Source: Calditrichota bacterium | Lineage (GTDB): Bacteria > Calditrichota > Calditrichia > Calditrichales > Calditrichaceae | Length of the DNA stretch: 64,000 nt | NCBI GenBank assembly: GCA_024278755.1 | Contig: JAJRSO010000038.1 | Location: forward strand, 186,001 to 250,000 | Reading direction: 5' to 3' | Part shown: positions 8,600 through 18,488 of the stretch, piece after piece | Position numbering within the stretch: the first letter of the stretch is position 1 | Layout of the letters: each line of letters begins with the position of its first letter | Made by a program: the position numbers and the translations under genes | The notes under the pieces: generated by a model | Databases searched by the model: none | Told to the model about the DNA's origin: nothing | Seen by the model: the letters and a program-made list of their open reading frames with translations, nothing else

Positions 8600-10852
8600 A
8601 TGGCTGGTTCACGTATTTCCGGTTTTTATAAACAATCGGTACAGGAACGACTGCGTCTTTTACATAAAAACGGCTCCATTAGCGATGAAGACTTAAGGCA
8701 ATTACGAAGTGGCCTGGCTCTGTTAACAGCGGATGCTGCCGATAAGATGGTGGAAAATGTAGTGGGCGTTTTCGGACTTCCCATGGGAATCGGTCTTAAT
8801 TTTATTGTAAATGACAAAGAGTACCTCATTCCCATGGTGGTGGAAGAACCTTCCATCATTGCCGCTGTGAGCGCGGCTGCAAAAAAGGCTGCGGAGACCG
8901 GCGGATTTATCAGTGAAAGCAACGGTTCTGTTTTAATCGGGCAAATTCAGGTCGTGGATTTTAAAAACATTTCACGCGCCAAGCAGGCGGTTCTGCAAAA
9001 CAAAGACGAAATAATCAACCTGGCCAATAGCCTGCATCCGAATATGGCGGCCCGCGGCGGCGGTGCAAAAGATTTGGAAGTACGGATTTTGTCCAAAGCG
9101 TCGGCGCGGGGAGATATGCTTATTATTCACCTGCTGGTGGATGTAAAAGACGCCATGGGCGCCAATCTCGTGAACAGCATGTGTGAAGGGGTTGCTTCGC
9201 TTGTGGAAAAAATTACCGGCGGTAAGGTGTTTCTGCGCATTCTTTCCAATCTGGCCGACCGTTCCATTGTACGCAGCAGCTGCACTATCCCCAACCGTCT
9301 CTTAGCCGGGAACGGTTTTTCCGGCGAAGAGGTACGGGACGGGATCATTCTGGCCAACGATTTTGCGTTAGCCGATCCGTACCGGGCGGCGACCCATAAC
9401 AAAGGAATAATGAACGGCATCGATCCGGTGATCATTGCTACCGGCAACGACTGGCGGGCGGCCGAAGCGGCGGCGCACGCCTACGCGGCCCGCGGCGGAA
9501 AATACGCGGCGCTGACCAAATGGTATAAAGACGAAAATGGTAATTTGGCCGGAAATATTGAAATTCCTATCCGTGTAGGCATTGTGGGCGGTCCGCTGGA
9601 AAGCAATCCTGCCGTGCCTGCCGCGATGCGCCTGCTGGGTGTGAAATCCGCCAAAGAATTGGCCGAAGTGCTTGGCGCTGTCGGATTGGCCCAGAATCTG
9701 TCCGCCTTGCGCGCGTTGGCGTCGGAAGGCATTCAGCAGGGACATATGAGTCTGCATGCCCGCAGCGTTACCATGGCCGCCGGCGCCCGTAGCGACATCT
9801 TTGAAGAAGTGGTGGAAAAAGTAATCGCCTCCTCCGAAATTAAAGTATGGAAAGCAAAAGAGATTATTGAAGAGGTCGAAAAGCAAGGGAAAAGCACTCC
9901 TTCCGATTTATATATTCAGCCTACCGCTGAAAATTTGCCCAGCGGTTACGGTAAAATAATCATGTTTGGTGAACATGCCGTCGTGTATGGCAAACATGCC
10001 ATTGCCGCCCCGTTGCCCTTGGCCATGCAGGCCGAAGCATTTGATTCAAAACATGAGGGTATTCATTTGATTATTTCGCGTTGGGGCGTGGACGAGTATC
10101 TGCGAAAAGGTGCAAAACATAAGTATTCTATCTTTAAATCTCTCGATATGATTTTGGATAAACTAAAACTGCACAATCAAAATATGCAATTGGAAGTCTA
10201 TCCGCATGTGCCGCGCGCAATGGGTTTGGGCGGATCGGCAGCGCTGGCTGTTGCAATCATTCGGGCCTTATCACAGAAGTATAAACTTAAACTAAGCAAT
10301 GAAGAAATATCAAGTTTAGCCTATGCTTCCGAAACTATTGTTCATGGCAATGCTTCCGGAATTGATAATACCCTTGCCGTCTATGGAAAATTTATTCGTT
10401 TTAAAAAAGGCAATCCGCCGGATCTGAAGTTTTTAAAACCCCGCAAAAAAATTAGGATTGTTATCGGCCAAACCTGGGTGGAAAGTCTTACCGCTAAAAT
10501 GGTTACGAAAGTAACTGATGCCTGGAAGCGTAATAAGCCGCTATACGAAGATTTATTCACGAAAATCGATCAGCTTACCGCCCAGGCGGAAATCGCGGTT
10601 GAAGCAGGGAATATGGAACAGCTTGGAGAACTTATGAATATTAACCAAGGCTATTTAAACGCCCTGCAGGTTTCCAGCAGAGAAATAGAAGAATTAGTTC
10701 ATATTGCCCGCTCGAACGGAGCCCTGGGTGCAAAACTTACGGGCGGCGGCGGCGGGGGAGCGATTATTGCCCTCTGCCCGAACAATGCCGAAGAAGTGGC
10801 GCTGGCTATGCGCGGCGCCGGATTTAAGGCGATGATTACGGATATAAAATGA
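8600..10852 (+). CDS. HMG-CoA reductase / mevalonate kinase fusion protein
   Basis: A 750-residue bifunctional protein predicted to make mevalonate from HMG-CoA and phosphorylate it. Residues 1 to about 430 are a class II (bacterial-type) HMG-CoA reductase: VEEPS with Glu83, HNKGIMNG with Lys268, GNDWRA with Asp284 and GHMSLHAR with catalytic His382, all in register with the Pseudomonas mevalonii enzyme. Residues about 447-750 are a mevalonate kinase: GKIIMFGEHAVVYG, PRAMGLGGSAALAVA and LTGGGGGGA. ATG 8600 is chosen because AAAGGA precedes it; an upstream in-frame TTG at 8570 lacks a clear site. No stop or frameshift separates the halves. It lies 152 bp after the phosphomevalonate kinase gene. 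Confidence 0.93.
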   Translation: MAGSRISGFYKQSVQERLRLLHKNGSISDEDLRQLRSGLALLTADAADKMVENVVGVFGLPMGIGLNFIVNDKEYLIPMVVEEPSIIAAVSAAAKKAAETGGFISESNGSVLIGQIQVVDFKNISRAKQAVLQNKDEIINLANSLHPNMAARGGGAKDLEVRILSKASARGDMLIIHLLVDVKDAMGANLVNSMCEGVASLVEKITGGKVFLRILSNLADRSIVRSSCTIPNRLLAGNGFSGEEVRDGIILANDFALADPYRAATHNKGIMNGIDPVIIATGNDWRAAEAAAHAYAARGGKYAALTKWYKDENGNLAGNIEIPIRVGIVGGPLESNPAVPAAMRLLGVKSAKELAEVLGAVGLAQNLSALRALASEGIQQGHMSLHARSVTMAAGARSDIFEEVVEKVIASSEIKVWKAKEIIEEVEKQGKSTPSDLYIQPTAENLPSGYGKIIMFGEHAVVYGKHAIAAPLPLAMQAEAFDSKHEGIHLIISRWGVDEYLRKGAKHKYSIFKSLDMILDKLKLHNQNMQLEVYPHVPRAMGLGGSAALAVAIIRALSQKYKLKLSNEEISSLAYASETIVHGNASGIDNTLAVYGKFIRFKKGNPPDLKFLKPRKKIRIVIGQTWVESLTAKMVTKVTDAWKRNKPLYEDLFTKIDQLTAQAEIAVEAGNMEQLGELMNINQGYLNALQVSSREIEELVHIARSNGALGAKLTGGGGGGAIIALCPNNAEEVALAMRGAGFKAMITDIK

Positions 10853-11287
10853 AATTCATCGGCTCTGTTTCGACTCGTATGGATGCATAAAACAGAAAAA
10901 AGTTGATGGTTTCGTATTTTATTGCTATGTCGTTTTGTATGGGGGACACAGCAAAAACACAAGTATAAGAATACGAAAAAATCAGAAGTCTTTTTAAATT
11001 GGTATCTTTTCGTCCTGTCCGCTTCTGACGTGGTAGTAATCCGTGGCTTTGTTTTTTTGTATTCGCTCTTATTCAAACCGATCGATATAGAAGCCGTTTT
11101 TTTTTTTTGATTCTCTGACTAAAATCCTTTTGCATTTATAAAAAGTAATATCATATATAATTTCGCTTTACTAGTAAATATTTAGTAACTACCCGTGGAA
11201 ACCGACGGGGTACTAATAATTAATTATGTTTTTATCAATTTGTACGATAATCTGTTTATAGAAGTACTTTTTAGGATGTAGGTCCCC
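10853..11287. other. 435 bp intergenic region with possible structured leader
   Basis: No gene is supported. TTCGTATT (about 10911-10918) and AATACGAA (about 10971-10978) form a loose inverted repeat. A tighter two-part stem lies at 11182-11216, about 70 bp before the histidine kinase start: TTAGTA pairs with TACTAA, and inside it CCCGT pairs with ACGGG around a GGAAACCG loop. It could be a leader RNA structure of the kinase gene, but it matches no riboswitch class I recognise. Confidence 0.35.
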
Positions 11288-13384
11288 TTGAGTATTAAAT
11301 CAGCTCAATATAGAATCGTTGTTGTTTTAGGATTATTAGCCCTGTTAGCGGCAAATCTGCGTTTCAGTGTGGCCGGCGTTATGGATCTAAGCACCGACCC
11401 CCGAGAGATAGTAGCTTTAACAGCGGTCTTTTTTCTGCGTGACTGGCGTGCCGCAGTTGTTGTGGGGATTCTAGCAGGTTTTGGCGGGCCTTATGATGAT
11501 ACTTTATGGATAACTATTGTTATGCATATTGTTGCAGTTCCTGTCGCCTACTTTCTGTATCAGCTCATCCGTAAATTATATAAAAATCAATGGATAATCA
11601 GTATCCTCTGGTTCCTTTCCGTACAGGTTGTATATTACTTTGTCTTTGCCACACTCTTTGTTGCCTGTCACTACATTGTGGGGGATTTTAGTATAATTCT
11701 GCTGACCGAAACCTATCAAAAAGTCCTTTACGGATTACTTTTTGAGTCCCTGCTCACAAGTAGTATTACCGTACTTATCCTTCAGATAAAACTTTCCCGA
11801 GAAGAGCGCGATTATAATTCTCAACTCTTAGGTTTATTAGTAAAATCGAATGAATTTGGATTATGGGACTGGCAGGTGCAGAATGATAAGCTAACCGTAA
11901 ATGAACAATTGGCCAATACCCTGGGATACAATTCCATTTTATTTGCAAACAGTATGGAAAAATTTAAAACGTATATCCATGAAGATGATTTGGATACCTT
12001 CTCAAAAGATTTAACCTCATTAATAAAAGGTTCAATACCTTTGCAAAAAGCAGAATACCGTATTCGAACCAAAGAGAATAAATGGAAGTTTTTTTTCTCT
12101 ACCGGAAAAATTGTTGAATGGGATGAACTCAACCGTCCGGTTCGAATAATCGGAACAAATTTGGATATTACCGAATCTAAGCTGGCCGAAAAAGAGAATA
12201 AAAAATTAAAAGAGCAAATGATTCAGGTGCAAAAAATGGAGGCCATCGGAACACTGGCGGGTGGAATTGCGCATGATTTTAATAATCTTTTAACGGTAAT
12301 CAACGGGCATGCCGAGATTGCTGCGATGCGTCTGGAGAAAGAGGCGCCTGCCTACAAGGATGTTATGGCAATACACTCTGCCGGTGAACGGGCGGCACGG
12401 CTTACGAAACAACTGCTGGCGTTTAGCCGCAAAGAAAAAATTACCCTCGAAGTATTAAATATTAACACTATCCTTTCCGATATGAATAAACTTTTATTTC
12501 GCCTGATAGGCGAAGATATTCAAATTGTTTCAATACCGGGAGATAATCTTCCGCTTATTACCGGTGATTCCGGTCAGTTTGAACAGGTGCTTATTAATCT
12601 TGTCGTAAATGCCCGGGATGCGATCAATGCTAAGCAGGATAGTTCCGACGATAAAAAAATAATCATTGAAACCAAGCGTATCAAACTGGATGAGGCACAA
12701 CCATCAGAATACACTTACGTTCCTCCCGGGGAATATATTTTAATCAGCGTTAGTGATAATGGGATCGGCATGGATTCGAATACCAGGGGAAAAATATTCG
12801 AACCGTTTTTTACGACAAAAAGCGAGGGAAAAGGAACCGGGCTTGGATTGGCAACAGTATATGGAATTGTAAAACAGAATAAAGGGTTTATTAGCTTAAA
12901 TTCTGAAATCGGTAAGGGTACAACATTTAAGATATTGTGGCCGCTTAAGAAAACCGATGCACACATTAAAGAACAGGATGAAATTTCGATTGCTGATTTT
13001 TCCGGAAACGAACAAATCCTTTTAGTTGAAGATGATACGGCTGTCCGGAAGTTTTCCGGCGCTGCTTTACGAAGCTATGGGTATTTAGTTAATGAGGCAA
13101 CCAACGGCAGCGAGGCCTTAACCCTTATAGAGAAAAAGAAGATACACCCGAAATTGCTTATAACCGATTTGGTAATGCCCGGATTAAACGGTAACGAATT
13201 AGCAGGCCGGATTGTTCAGTTAGTTCCGGAATGTTTTGTTCTTTTCACATCCGGCTATACAGACAATCATTTAAAACTAAACCATGCCCTGCATGAAAAC
13301 GCCAGTTTTATTCATAAACCATATTCCGTTCATAAACTTTTGGAAACAACCCGCCAAATATTAGACGGCACTAAAAACGGATAA
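11288..13384 (+). CDS. Membrane hybrid sensor histidine kinase (PAS-HisKA-HATPase-receiver)
   Basis: A 698-residue two-component kinase. About six hydrophobic segments fill residues 7-172. A PAS domain follows (about 180-295), then a HisKA domain with phosphoacceptor His329 (GGIAHDFNNLL). The ATPase domain (about 425-565) shows the N box INLVVNARDAI, the G1 box DNGIGM and FEPFFTTKSEGKGTGLGL. A C-terminal receiver (about 580-695) carries Asp627 in TDLVMPG. The start is TTG 11288; an AGGATGTAGG site lies a few bases upstream. No cognate output regulator is adjacent. The signal sensed is unknown. Confidence 0.92.
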   Translation: MSIKSAQYRIVVVLGLLALLAANLRFSVAGVMDLSTDPREIVALTAVFFLRDWRAAVVVGILAGFGGPYDDTLWITIVMHIVAVPVAYFLYQLIRKLYKNQWIISILWFLSVQVVYYFVFATLFVACHYIVGDFSIILLTETYQKVLYGLLFESLLTSSITVLILQIKLSREERDYNSQLLGLLVKSNEFGLWDWQVQNDKLTVNEQLANTLGYNSILFANSMEKFKTYIHEDDLDTFSKDLTSLIKGSIPLQKAEYRIRTKENKWKFFFSTGKIVEWDELNRPVRIIGTNLDITESKLAEKENKKLKEQMIQVQKMEAIGTLAGGIAHDFNNLLTVINGHAEIAAMRLEKEAPAYKDVMAIHSAGERAARLTKQLLAFSRKEKITLEVLNINTILSDMNKLLFRLIGEDIQIVSIPGDNLPLITGDSGQFEQVLINLVVNARDAINAKQDSSDDKKIIIETKRIKLDEAQPSEYTYVPPGEYILISVSDNGIGMDSNTRGKIFEPFFTTKSEGKGTGLGLATVYGIVKQNKGFISLNSEIGKGTTFKILWPLKKTDAHIKEQDEISIADFSGNEQILLVEDDTAVRKFSGAALRSYGYLVNEATNGSEALTLIEKKKIHPKLLITDLVMPGLNGNELAGRIVQLVPECFVLFTSGYTDNHLKLNHALHENASFIHKPYSVHKLLETTRQILDGTKNG

Positions 13385-13536
13385 ATCTTACAGGAACTTT
13401 GTTCTTTTTCTTCTAAAAAGCAATTCTAAGCCCCTAAAATGCGGTTGTTTTTAATCGTTCACCGCCGTATTTTTATTTATCATTCAGTAGGCGTTTTATG
13501 TTTGAAATTATGGGATTTATTTTCAGGGAGAAATAT

Positions 13537-15177
13537 ATGAGCGCATCCAAAGAAAAATGGCAGAAGCAGGTGGAACTGGCCAGAACCCGCGATGCAAAAT
13601 TCATCACCGCCTCCAGCGAACCCGTGGAGTTAATGGGAACGCCGGACTTAATTAAAGATTTCGATTATGATCGGGATTTGAGTTATCCCGGCCAGTTTCC
13701 GTATACCCGGGGCGTGCATGCCAGTATGTACCGCGGCCGCTTGTGGACCATGCGCCAGTTTGCCGGTTTTGGCACGCCGGAAGATACCAATGAACGATTT
13801 AAATATCTTCTTAAAAACGGCTTAACCGGACTCTCGGTGGCCTTTGACCTGCCCACATTGATGGGACGCGACTCGGACGATCCCTTTAGCGAAGGTGAAG
13901 TGGGACGCTGCGGTGTGGCGGTCAGTTCTTTAAAAGACATGGAAGTTCTGTTTGACGGCATTCCCATCGATCAGGTGTCCACCTCTATGACCATTAACTC
14001 GCCGGCGATGATTCTGCTGGCCTTTTATATAGCTATCGCCGAAAAACAGGGCGTTCCGCTGGACAAAGTGCGCGGCACCATTCAAAACGATATTTTAAAA
14101 GAATACATTGCTCAAAAAGAATACATTTATCCGCCCAAACCTTCCATGCGCATTATCGTGGATATGATTGAGTATTGCACCGAGCATATGCCACAATGGA
14201 ATACGATTAGCATTAGCGGGTACCATATTCGCGAAGCCGGTTCTACCGCGGTTCAGGAACTGGCCTTTACCCTGGCGGATGGGTTTGCCTATGTGGAAGC
14301 GGCCATAGAGCGCGGGTTAGATGTGGATGATTTCGCGCCGCGTCTGTCTCACTTTTTTAATTCCCATAATGATTTTTTTGAAGAGATTGCCAAATTTCGG
14401 GCTGCCCGGCGTATTTACGCCAAACGGATGCGCCATAAATACGGGGCTAAAAACGAACGTTCCTGGCTGCTGCGTTTTCACACCCAAACGGCCGGCGCCA
14501 CCTTAACTGCTCAGCAGCCGGAAAACAATATCGTGCGCGTGGCCTATCAGGGGTTGGCGGGCGTACTGGGCGGAACCCAGTCGTTGCATACCAATTCCAT
14601 GGATGAAACGCTGGCTCTGCCTTCGGAAAAAGCGGTAAAAATTGCTCTGCGCACCCAGCAAATAATTGCCTATGAAACAGGGGTGCCGCATACCATCGAT
14701 CCCTGGGCCGGCAGTTATTTTATGGAAGATCTGACCAATAAAATGGAAGCGGGCGCCGAAGAATATTTTAAAAAGATAGACGATCTCGGCGGCGTCATTC
14801 CGGCCATAGAAAAAGGATTCTTTCAAAAAGAAATCGCCCGCGCCGCGTATCAGTACCAAAATGAAATCGAAAAGAATGAACGTAAAGTTGTGGGCGTAAA
14901 TTCGTTTAAAGATGAAAATGAGAAGATAGAGATTCCTATTTTGGAAATTTCCGAAGAAGTGGAAGAGAAGCAAAAGAGACAATTACAGGAATTGCGCGCC
15001 CGGCGTGATAATGCGTTGGTTAAACAATGTCTCTCTGAATTGAAAGAAGCCGCGCAAAACGATATTAATCTGATGCCCATTTTGGTAAAATCGGCCAAGG
15101 CTTATGCTACTGTGGGTGAAATGGTGGAGGCTTTAAAAGAAGTCTTCGGGGAATATGTGGAACCGGCAGAATTCTAA
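13537..15177 (+). CDS. Methylmalonyl-CoA mutase, catalytic (large) subunit
   Basis: The catalytic TIM-barrel part of adenosylcobalamin-dependent methylmalonyl-CoA mutase, interconverting succinyl-CoA and methylmalonyl-CoA. The roughly 546-residue protein contains the family blocks [57 protein letters not shown] and [13 protein letters not shown]. It lacks the cobalamin-binding domain, which is encoded by the next gene. A same-frame ATG at 13498 exists, but ATG 13537 has a good Shine-Dalgarno (CAGGGAG) and gives the usual N-terminus. Two-subunit splitting of this kind is known in archaea and some bacteria. A close acyl-CoA mutase cannot be fully excluded. Confidence 0.92.
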   Translation: MSASKEKWQKQVELARTRDAKFITASSEPVELMGTPDLIKDFDYDRDLSYPGQFPYTRGVHASMYRGRLWTMRQFAGFGTPEDTNERFKYLLKNGLTGLSVAFDLPTLMGRDSDDPFSEGEVGRCGVAVSSLKDMEVLFDGIPIDQVSTSMTINSPAMILLAFYIAIAEKQGVPLDKVRGTIQNDILKEYIAQKEYIYPPKPSMRIIVDMIEYCTEHMPQWNTISISGYHIREAGSTAVQELAFTLADGFAYVEAAIERGLDVDDFAPRLSHFFNSHNDFFEEIAKFRAARRIYAKRMRHKYGAKNERSWLLRFHTQTAGATLTAQQPENNIVRVAYQGLAGVLGGTQSLHTNSMDETLALPSEKAVKIALRTQQIIAYETGVPHTIDPWAGSYFMEDLTNKMEAGAEEYFKKIDDLGGVIPAIEKGFFQKEIARAAYQYQNEIEKNERKVVGVNSFKDENEKIEIPILEISEEVEEKQKRQLQELRARRDNALVKQCLSELKEAAQNDINLMPILVKSAKAYATVGEMVEALKEVFGEYVEPAEF

Positions 15178-15230
15178 TTTTGGATTTTATACGTTGAATT
15201 CAGAATTCCGATTCTATTAATGAGGATATA

Positions 15231-15629
15231 ATGATGGATAAAAAAATTCGTGTTTTAGTTGCCAAAGCCGGACTGGACGGCCACGACCGGGGAGCAAAGG
15301 TAGTGGCGGCCACTTTTCGGGATGCCGGCTTCGAAGTGATTTACACCGGTTTGCGCCAAACGCCGGAAATGATTGTAGACGCCGCCATTCAGGAAGATGT
15401 GAACGTCATTGCCCTCAGTATCCTTTCCGGGGCACACATGACCGTTTTCCCGCGCGTGCTTAAACTGATGAAAAAACATGAAATGGATGACGTGCTGTTG
15501 ACCGGCGGCGGTATCATGGGAGAAGCGGATATAAAAAAGCTGATGGATATGGGAACGGGAAAATTGTATGGCCCCGGATCCTCGCTTACCGAAGCGGTCG
15601 CTTATATTAAGGACTGGTTTAAAGAATGA
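15231..15629 (+). CDS. Methylmalonyl-CoA mutase, cobalamin-binding (small) subunit
   Basis: A 132-residue B12-binding domain protein. It has the lower-ligand motif DGHDRGAK with His18, the [11 protein letters not shown] segment, SILSGAHM, and the GGG...YGPGSS end that closes over the nucleotide tail. It lies 53 bp after the large subunit, in the same orientation, so the two form the holoenzyme with adenosylcobalamin. A second ATG (15234) follows at once; either could be used. No epimerase or MeaB chaperone gene is nearby. Confidence 0.93.
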   Translation: MMDKKIRVLVAKAGLDGHDRGAKVVAATFRDAGFEVIYTGLRQTPEMIVDAAIQEDVNVIALSILSGAHMTVFPRVLKLMKKHEMDDVLLTGGGIMGEADIKKLMDMGTGKLYGPGSSLTEAVAYIKDWFKE

Positions 15630-15715
15630 AAAAAAATTATGCAAAGTCTTGTAGGATTCGTAGAACTAGAAAGTAAAACTTTACGAAACGAAACGGCACG
15701 TTTTGCAAAGATAAC

Positions 15716-15745
15716 TTCTGCGAAGCTTTTAAAAGCTTTGCAGAA
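15716..15745. repeat. 30 bp near-perfect palindrome
   Basis: The sequence reads TTCTGCGAAGCTTTT then AAAAGCTTTGCAGAA; 28 of 30 positions are symmetric, and the remaining pair becomes G-U in RNA. It lies between the mutase small subunit and radC. No T-run follows, so it is not a classical terminator; a protein-binding site, processing hairpin or remnant of a small repeat are alternatives. Confidence 0.6.
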
Positions 15746-15797
15746 AATAAAATGATTTACACCTTACGGAACTTAAAAATTTCGCAAGGGGGATAAT

Positions 15798-16511
15798 GTG
15801 TCCCAAAAAATAAACGAACCGAATGCCTATAAATCCCGCATAACCGATTGGCCGCAGGACGAGCGTCCCCGGGAACGTCTGGAACAATTGGGTGCGGAAG
15901 CGGTAAGTAACGCCGAACTTGTGGCCATATTGCTGGGCCAGGGCACCGCCCGGTTTAACGCGGTTGAGCTGGCAAAAATGCTGTTGCGCCGTTTCGGTAC
16001 GCTGGAAGCGCTCAGCGGCGCGTCACTGGCGGAGATGCAGGAAATTAAAGGCATTGGCCCGGCCAAAGCCGTAACCCTGTTAGCCGCTTTTCAGCTTTAT
16101 CGAAATTTACAACAGGAAAAAGCCGAAAACGAGATTGTCAGTTTTCGCAATCCGGCGCAAGTGGCTAAAATTTATCAGCCGCTCTTGGGAAACAGTAAAC
16201 AGGAACGGTTTTTTGTTGTTTTATTAGACACGGCCATGCAGCGTATTTTGGACTTTGAAATTACCCGCGGAACGTTGGATTCGTCGCTGGTTCATCCCCG
16301 GGAAGTGTTTAATCCTGCGATACGGTATCAGGCAAAGGGACTTATTGTGCTGCACAATCATCCCAGCGGCCAATGTAAGCCCAGCGATGCGGATATAAAG
16401 ATTACCAAGCAATTAGTGGAAAGCGGAAAAATTTTGGGAATTGATCTCTATGATCATCTCATCATCACGGCGGATTCATTTTATAGCTTTAAAGAAAACG
16501 GAATCATTTAA
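15798..16511 (+). CDS. radC: RadC family protein (JAB/MPN metalloprotease-like domain)
   Basis: A 237-residue RadC-like protein. An N-terminal segment (ITDWPQDERPRERL) and helix-hairpin-helix (about 75-92, MQEIKGIGPAKAVTLLAA) precede the JAB domain (about 115-237). That domain carries HNHPSG plus a downstream Asp, as in zinc-binding JAMM proteins. Despite the name, a direct DNA-repair role of the family is doubtful. The start is GTG 15798 with a strong AAGGGGG site; no ATG is better placed. It interrupts the methylmalonyl-CoA genes without obvious functional link. Confidence 0.92.
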   Translation: MSQKINEPNAYKSRITDWPQDERPRERLEQLGAEAVSNAELVAILLGQGTARFNAVELAKMLLRRFGTLEALSGASLAEMQEIKGIGPAKAVTLLAAFQLYRNLQQEKAENEIVSFRNPAQVAKIYQPLLGNSKQERFFVVLLDTAMQRILDFEITRGTLDSSLVHPREVFNPAIRYQAKGLIVLHNHPSGQCKPSDADIKITKQLVESGKILGIDLYDHLIITADSFYSFKENGII

Positions 16512-16865
16512 CAGACAGTCACCAGGATATGAGAAGAATATGTAAAAATTGAGGGTTCTATAAAATCCAAATCACAAAAATCAAATAACAAATAAATTTC
16601 AAAAATATAAATGAGTCAACTCTAAAAACCCATTCCATCGATAGAATGGAAGTTTTCGTCTTCATATTAGCAACAAGTTATAAAAACGATGGAATCGATA
16701 ATCACTCTTTTTAGACCGGACCCATAAATAGATAAATTACAAATTTAGAAGGTGTTAACTGAGGAACGTTTTAGATATTGGTTATTGTTTGTGATTTGCT
16801 GTTTGTTGTTTGATATTTAAAACAACGTGTAAAAAGTAGCAAGATAACTTATCAGGGAAAAAACT
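16512..16865. other. 354 bp intergenic region with MITE copy 3 and AT-rich filler
   Basis: The gap contains MITE copy 3 (16613-16723) flanked by related AT-rich strings in opposite orientation: CAAATCACAAAAATCAAATA at about 16567-16586, and GGTTATTGTTTGTGATTTGC near 16780-16800. A related CAAATAACAAATAAACACC string also lies near 5575-5593. No gene was seen. Confidence 0.6.
16613..16723 (+). mobile_element. MITE, copy 3 (111 bp, diverged interior) with ATAAAT target duplication
   Basis: It begins GAGTCAACTCTAAAAAC and ends CTTTTTAGACCGGACCC, matching the ends of copies 1 and 2 at most positions. The interior is different (CCATTC...GAATGG hairpin and a GATGGAATCGAT block). It is flanked by ATAAAT at 16607-16612 and 16724-16729. 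Conserved ends, conserved size and a matching duplication argue for the same mobilising transposase acting on a different interior. Confidence 0.75.
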
Positions 16866-18410
16866 ATGCAGGATAAAATTAAACATCTGGAAAATTTACG
16901 GGCCGAGGCGCGACTCGGCGGCGGTGAAAAACGCATTAAAACCCAGCATGATAAAGGCAAACTGACCGCACGGGAGCGTATTGATTTTCTGTTAGACGAA
17001 AGTTCCTTTGTGGAAATGGATATGCTGGTTAAACACCGCAGCAGCGATTTTGGTCTGGATAAACAGCGTTTTCCAGGCGATGGGGTTGTTACCGGCTACG
17101 GGTATATTGACGGTCGTCTGGTGTTTGTCTTCTCACAGGATTTTACTGTGTTCGGCGGCAGCCTATCGGAAACACATGCCGAAAAAATCATTAAAATAAT
17201 GGATCAGGCTATGAAGGTCGGGGCACCGGTGATCGGTTTAAATGATTCCGGAGGGGCACGGATTCAGGAAGGCGTGGTTAGTCTCGGCGGCTATGCCGAA
17301 ATATTTTTACGCAATACGCTGGCCTCCGGGGTCATCCCCCAGATTTCGGCCATTATGGGCCCCTGCGCAGGCGGTGCGGTCTATTCACCGGCTATTACTG
17401 ATTTCACCCTGATGGTGCAGAACACCAGTTATATGTTCGTTACAGGGCCTAATGTGGTTAAAACGGTGACCCATGAAGAAGTCACTTCCGAAGCGCTCGG
17501 CGGAGCCTCTGCCCACGGTTCTAAAAGCGGCGTAAGCCATTTGACCTGCGGTAGCGATATTGAATGTTTGCAGAATATTCGTAAAATGATTGCCTATATG
17601 CCGTCAAATAATCTGGAAGACCCCCCGCGGTTAAAAAACGATGATCCGGCGGAACGTATCTTAGACGGACTGGATTCGGTAATTCCTGAAAATCCCAATC
17701 AGCCTTATGATATGAAGGAGATCATCGAACGGGTAGTTGATAAAGATTCCTTTTTCGAAATTCATCCCGATTACGCTAAAAACATTATCATCGGGTTTGC
17801 GCGATTTGACGGCTATGCGGTGGGCGTTGTGGCCAATCAGCCCGCCCATCTCGCTGGGGTGCTGGATATAGACGCCTCTGTAAAAGGCGCGCGCTTTGTA
17901 CGTTTTTGCGACGCCTTTAATATCCCATTGGTGGTATTTGAAGATGTGCCCGGTTTTTTACCGGGAACGGCTCAGGAATGGGGCGGAATCATTAAAAACG
18001 GCGCAAAACTGCTTTATGCGTTTTCCGAAGCGACCGTTCCTAAATTAACGGTCATTACCCGCAAGGCATACGGCGGAGCTTATGATGTAATGAATTCCAA
18101 ACATATCCGCGCCGACGTCAATTATGCCTGGCCCACCGCCGAAATCGCCGTAATGGGTCCCAAAGGAGCTGCCGAAATTATTTTCCGTAAAGAAATCGGT
18201 AATGCGGAAGACCCGGAAGCGATGCTGGCGCAGAAAGAGCAGGAATACCGTGAAAAATTTGCTAATCCCTATCTCGCTGCCGAACGCGGCTATATCGATG
18301 AAGTAATCGAACCGCATTTTACACGGGTGCGGATTATTCAGGCGTTACATATGCTGCAAAATAAGGCGCAGTCCAATCCATCTAAAAAACACGGCAATAT
18401 TCCGTTATAA
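16866..18410 (+). CDS. Acyl-CoA carboxylase carboxyltransferase (beta) subunit, propionyl-CoA type
   Basis: A 514-residue biotin-dependent carboxyltransferase of the PccB/MmdA family, moving CO2 between carboxybiotin and propionyl-CoA. It has the N-terminal [10 protein letters not shown] motif, the oxyanion-hole glycines in [12 protein letters not shown] and [12 protein letters not shown], and the C-terminal half with [17 protein letters not shown] and [15 protein letters not shown]. The ATG is preceded by ATCAGGGA. Proximity to methylmalonyl-CoA mutase supports a propionyl/methylmalonyl-CoA role. Whether it works as a carboxylase or as a decarboxylase pump cannot be told, because no alpha, biotin carrier or membrane subunit genes are present. 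Confidence 0.92.
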   Translation: MQDKIKHLENLRAEARLGGGEKRIKTQHDKGKLTARERIDFLLDESSFVEMDMLVKHRSSDFGLDKQRFPGDGVVTGYGYIDGRLVFVFSQDFTVFGGSLSETHAEKIIKIMDQAMKVGAPVIGLNDSGGARIQEGVVSLGGYAEIFLRNTLASGVIPQISAIMGPCAGGAVYSPAITDFTLMVQNTSYMFVTGPNVVKTVTHEEVTSEALGGASAHGSKSGVSHLTCGSDIECLQNIRKMIAYMPSNNLEDPPRLKNDDPAERILDGLDSVIPENPNQPYDMKEIIERVVDKDSFFEIHPDYAKNIIIGFARFDGYAVGVVANQPAHLAGVLDIDASVKGARFVRFCDAFNIPLVVFEDVPGFLPGTAQEWGGIIKNGAKLLYAFSEATVPKLTVITRKAYGGAYDVMNSKHIRADVNYAWPTAEIAVMGPKGAAEIIFRKEIGNAEDPEAMLAQKEQEYREKFANPYLAAERGYIDEVIEPHFTRVRIIQALHMLQNKAQSNPSKKHGNIPL

Positions 18411-18488
18411 CGGTATTTAAAAAAGATAGTGGCCTCAGAAGTTTTTAATTAAACAGATTGAAGCAGCATCATCTGACAGGTTGAATTT

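Noticed and set aside
9368-9886. 172-codon minus-strand frame inside the HMGR gene
   Set aside because: A shadow of the strongly conserved plus-strand coding sequence.
10699-11076. 125-codon minus-strand frame
   Set aside because: It overlaps the real end of the HMGR-mevalonate kinase gene and repeat-rich DNA, and it has no conserved motif.
13441-13466. GCGGT...ACCGC hairpin upstream of the mutase gene as terminator
   Set aside because: The stem is only five pairs with a long loop and no solid T-run.
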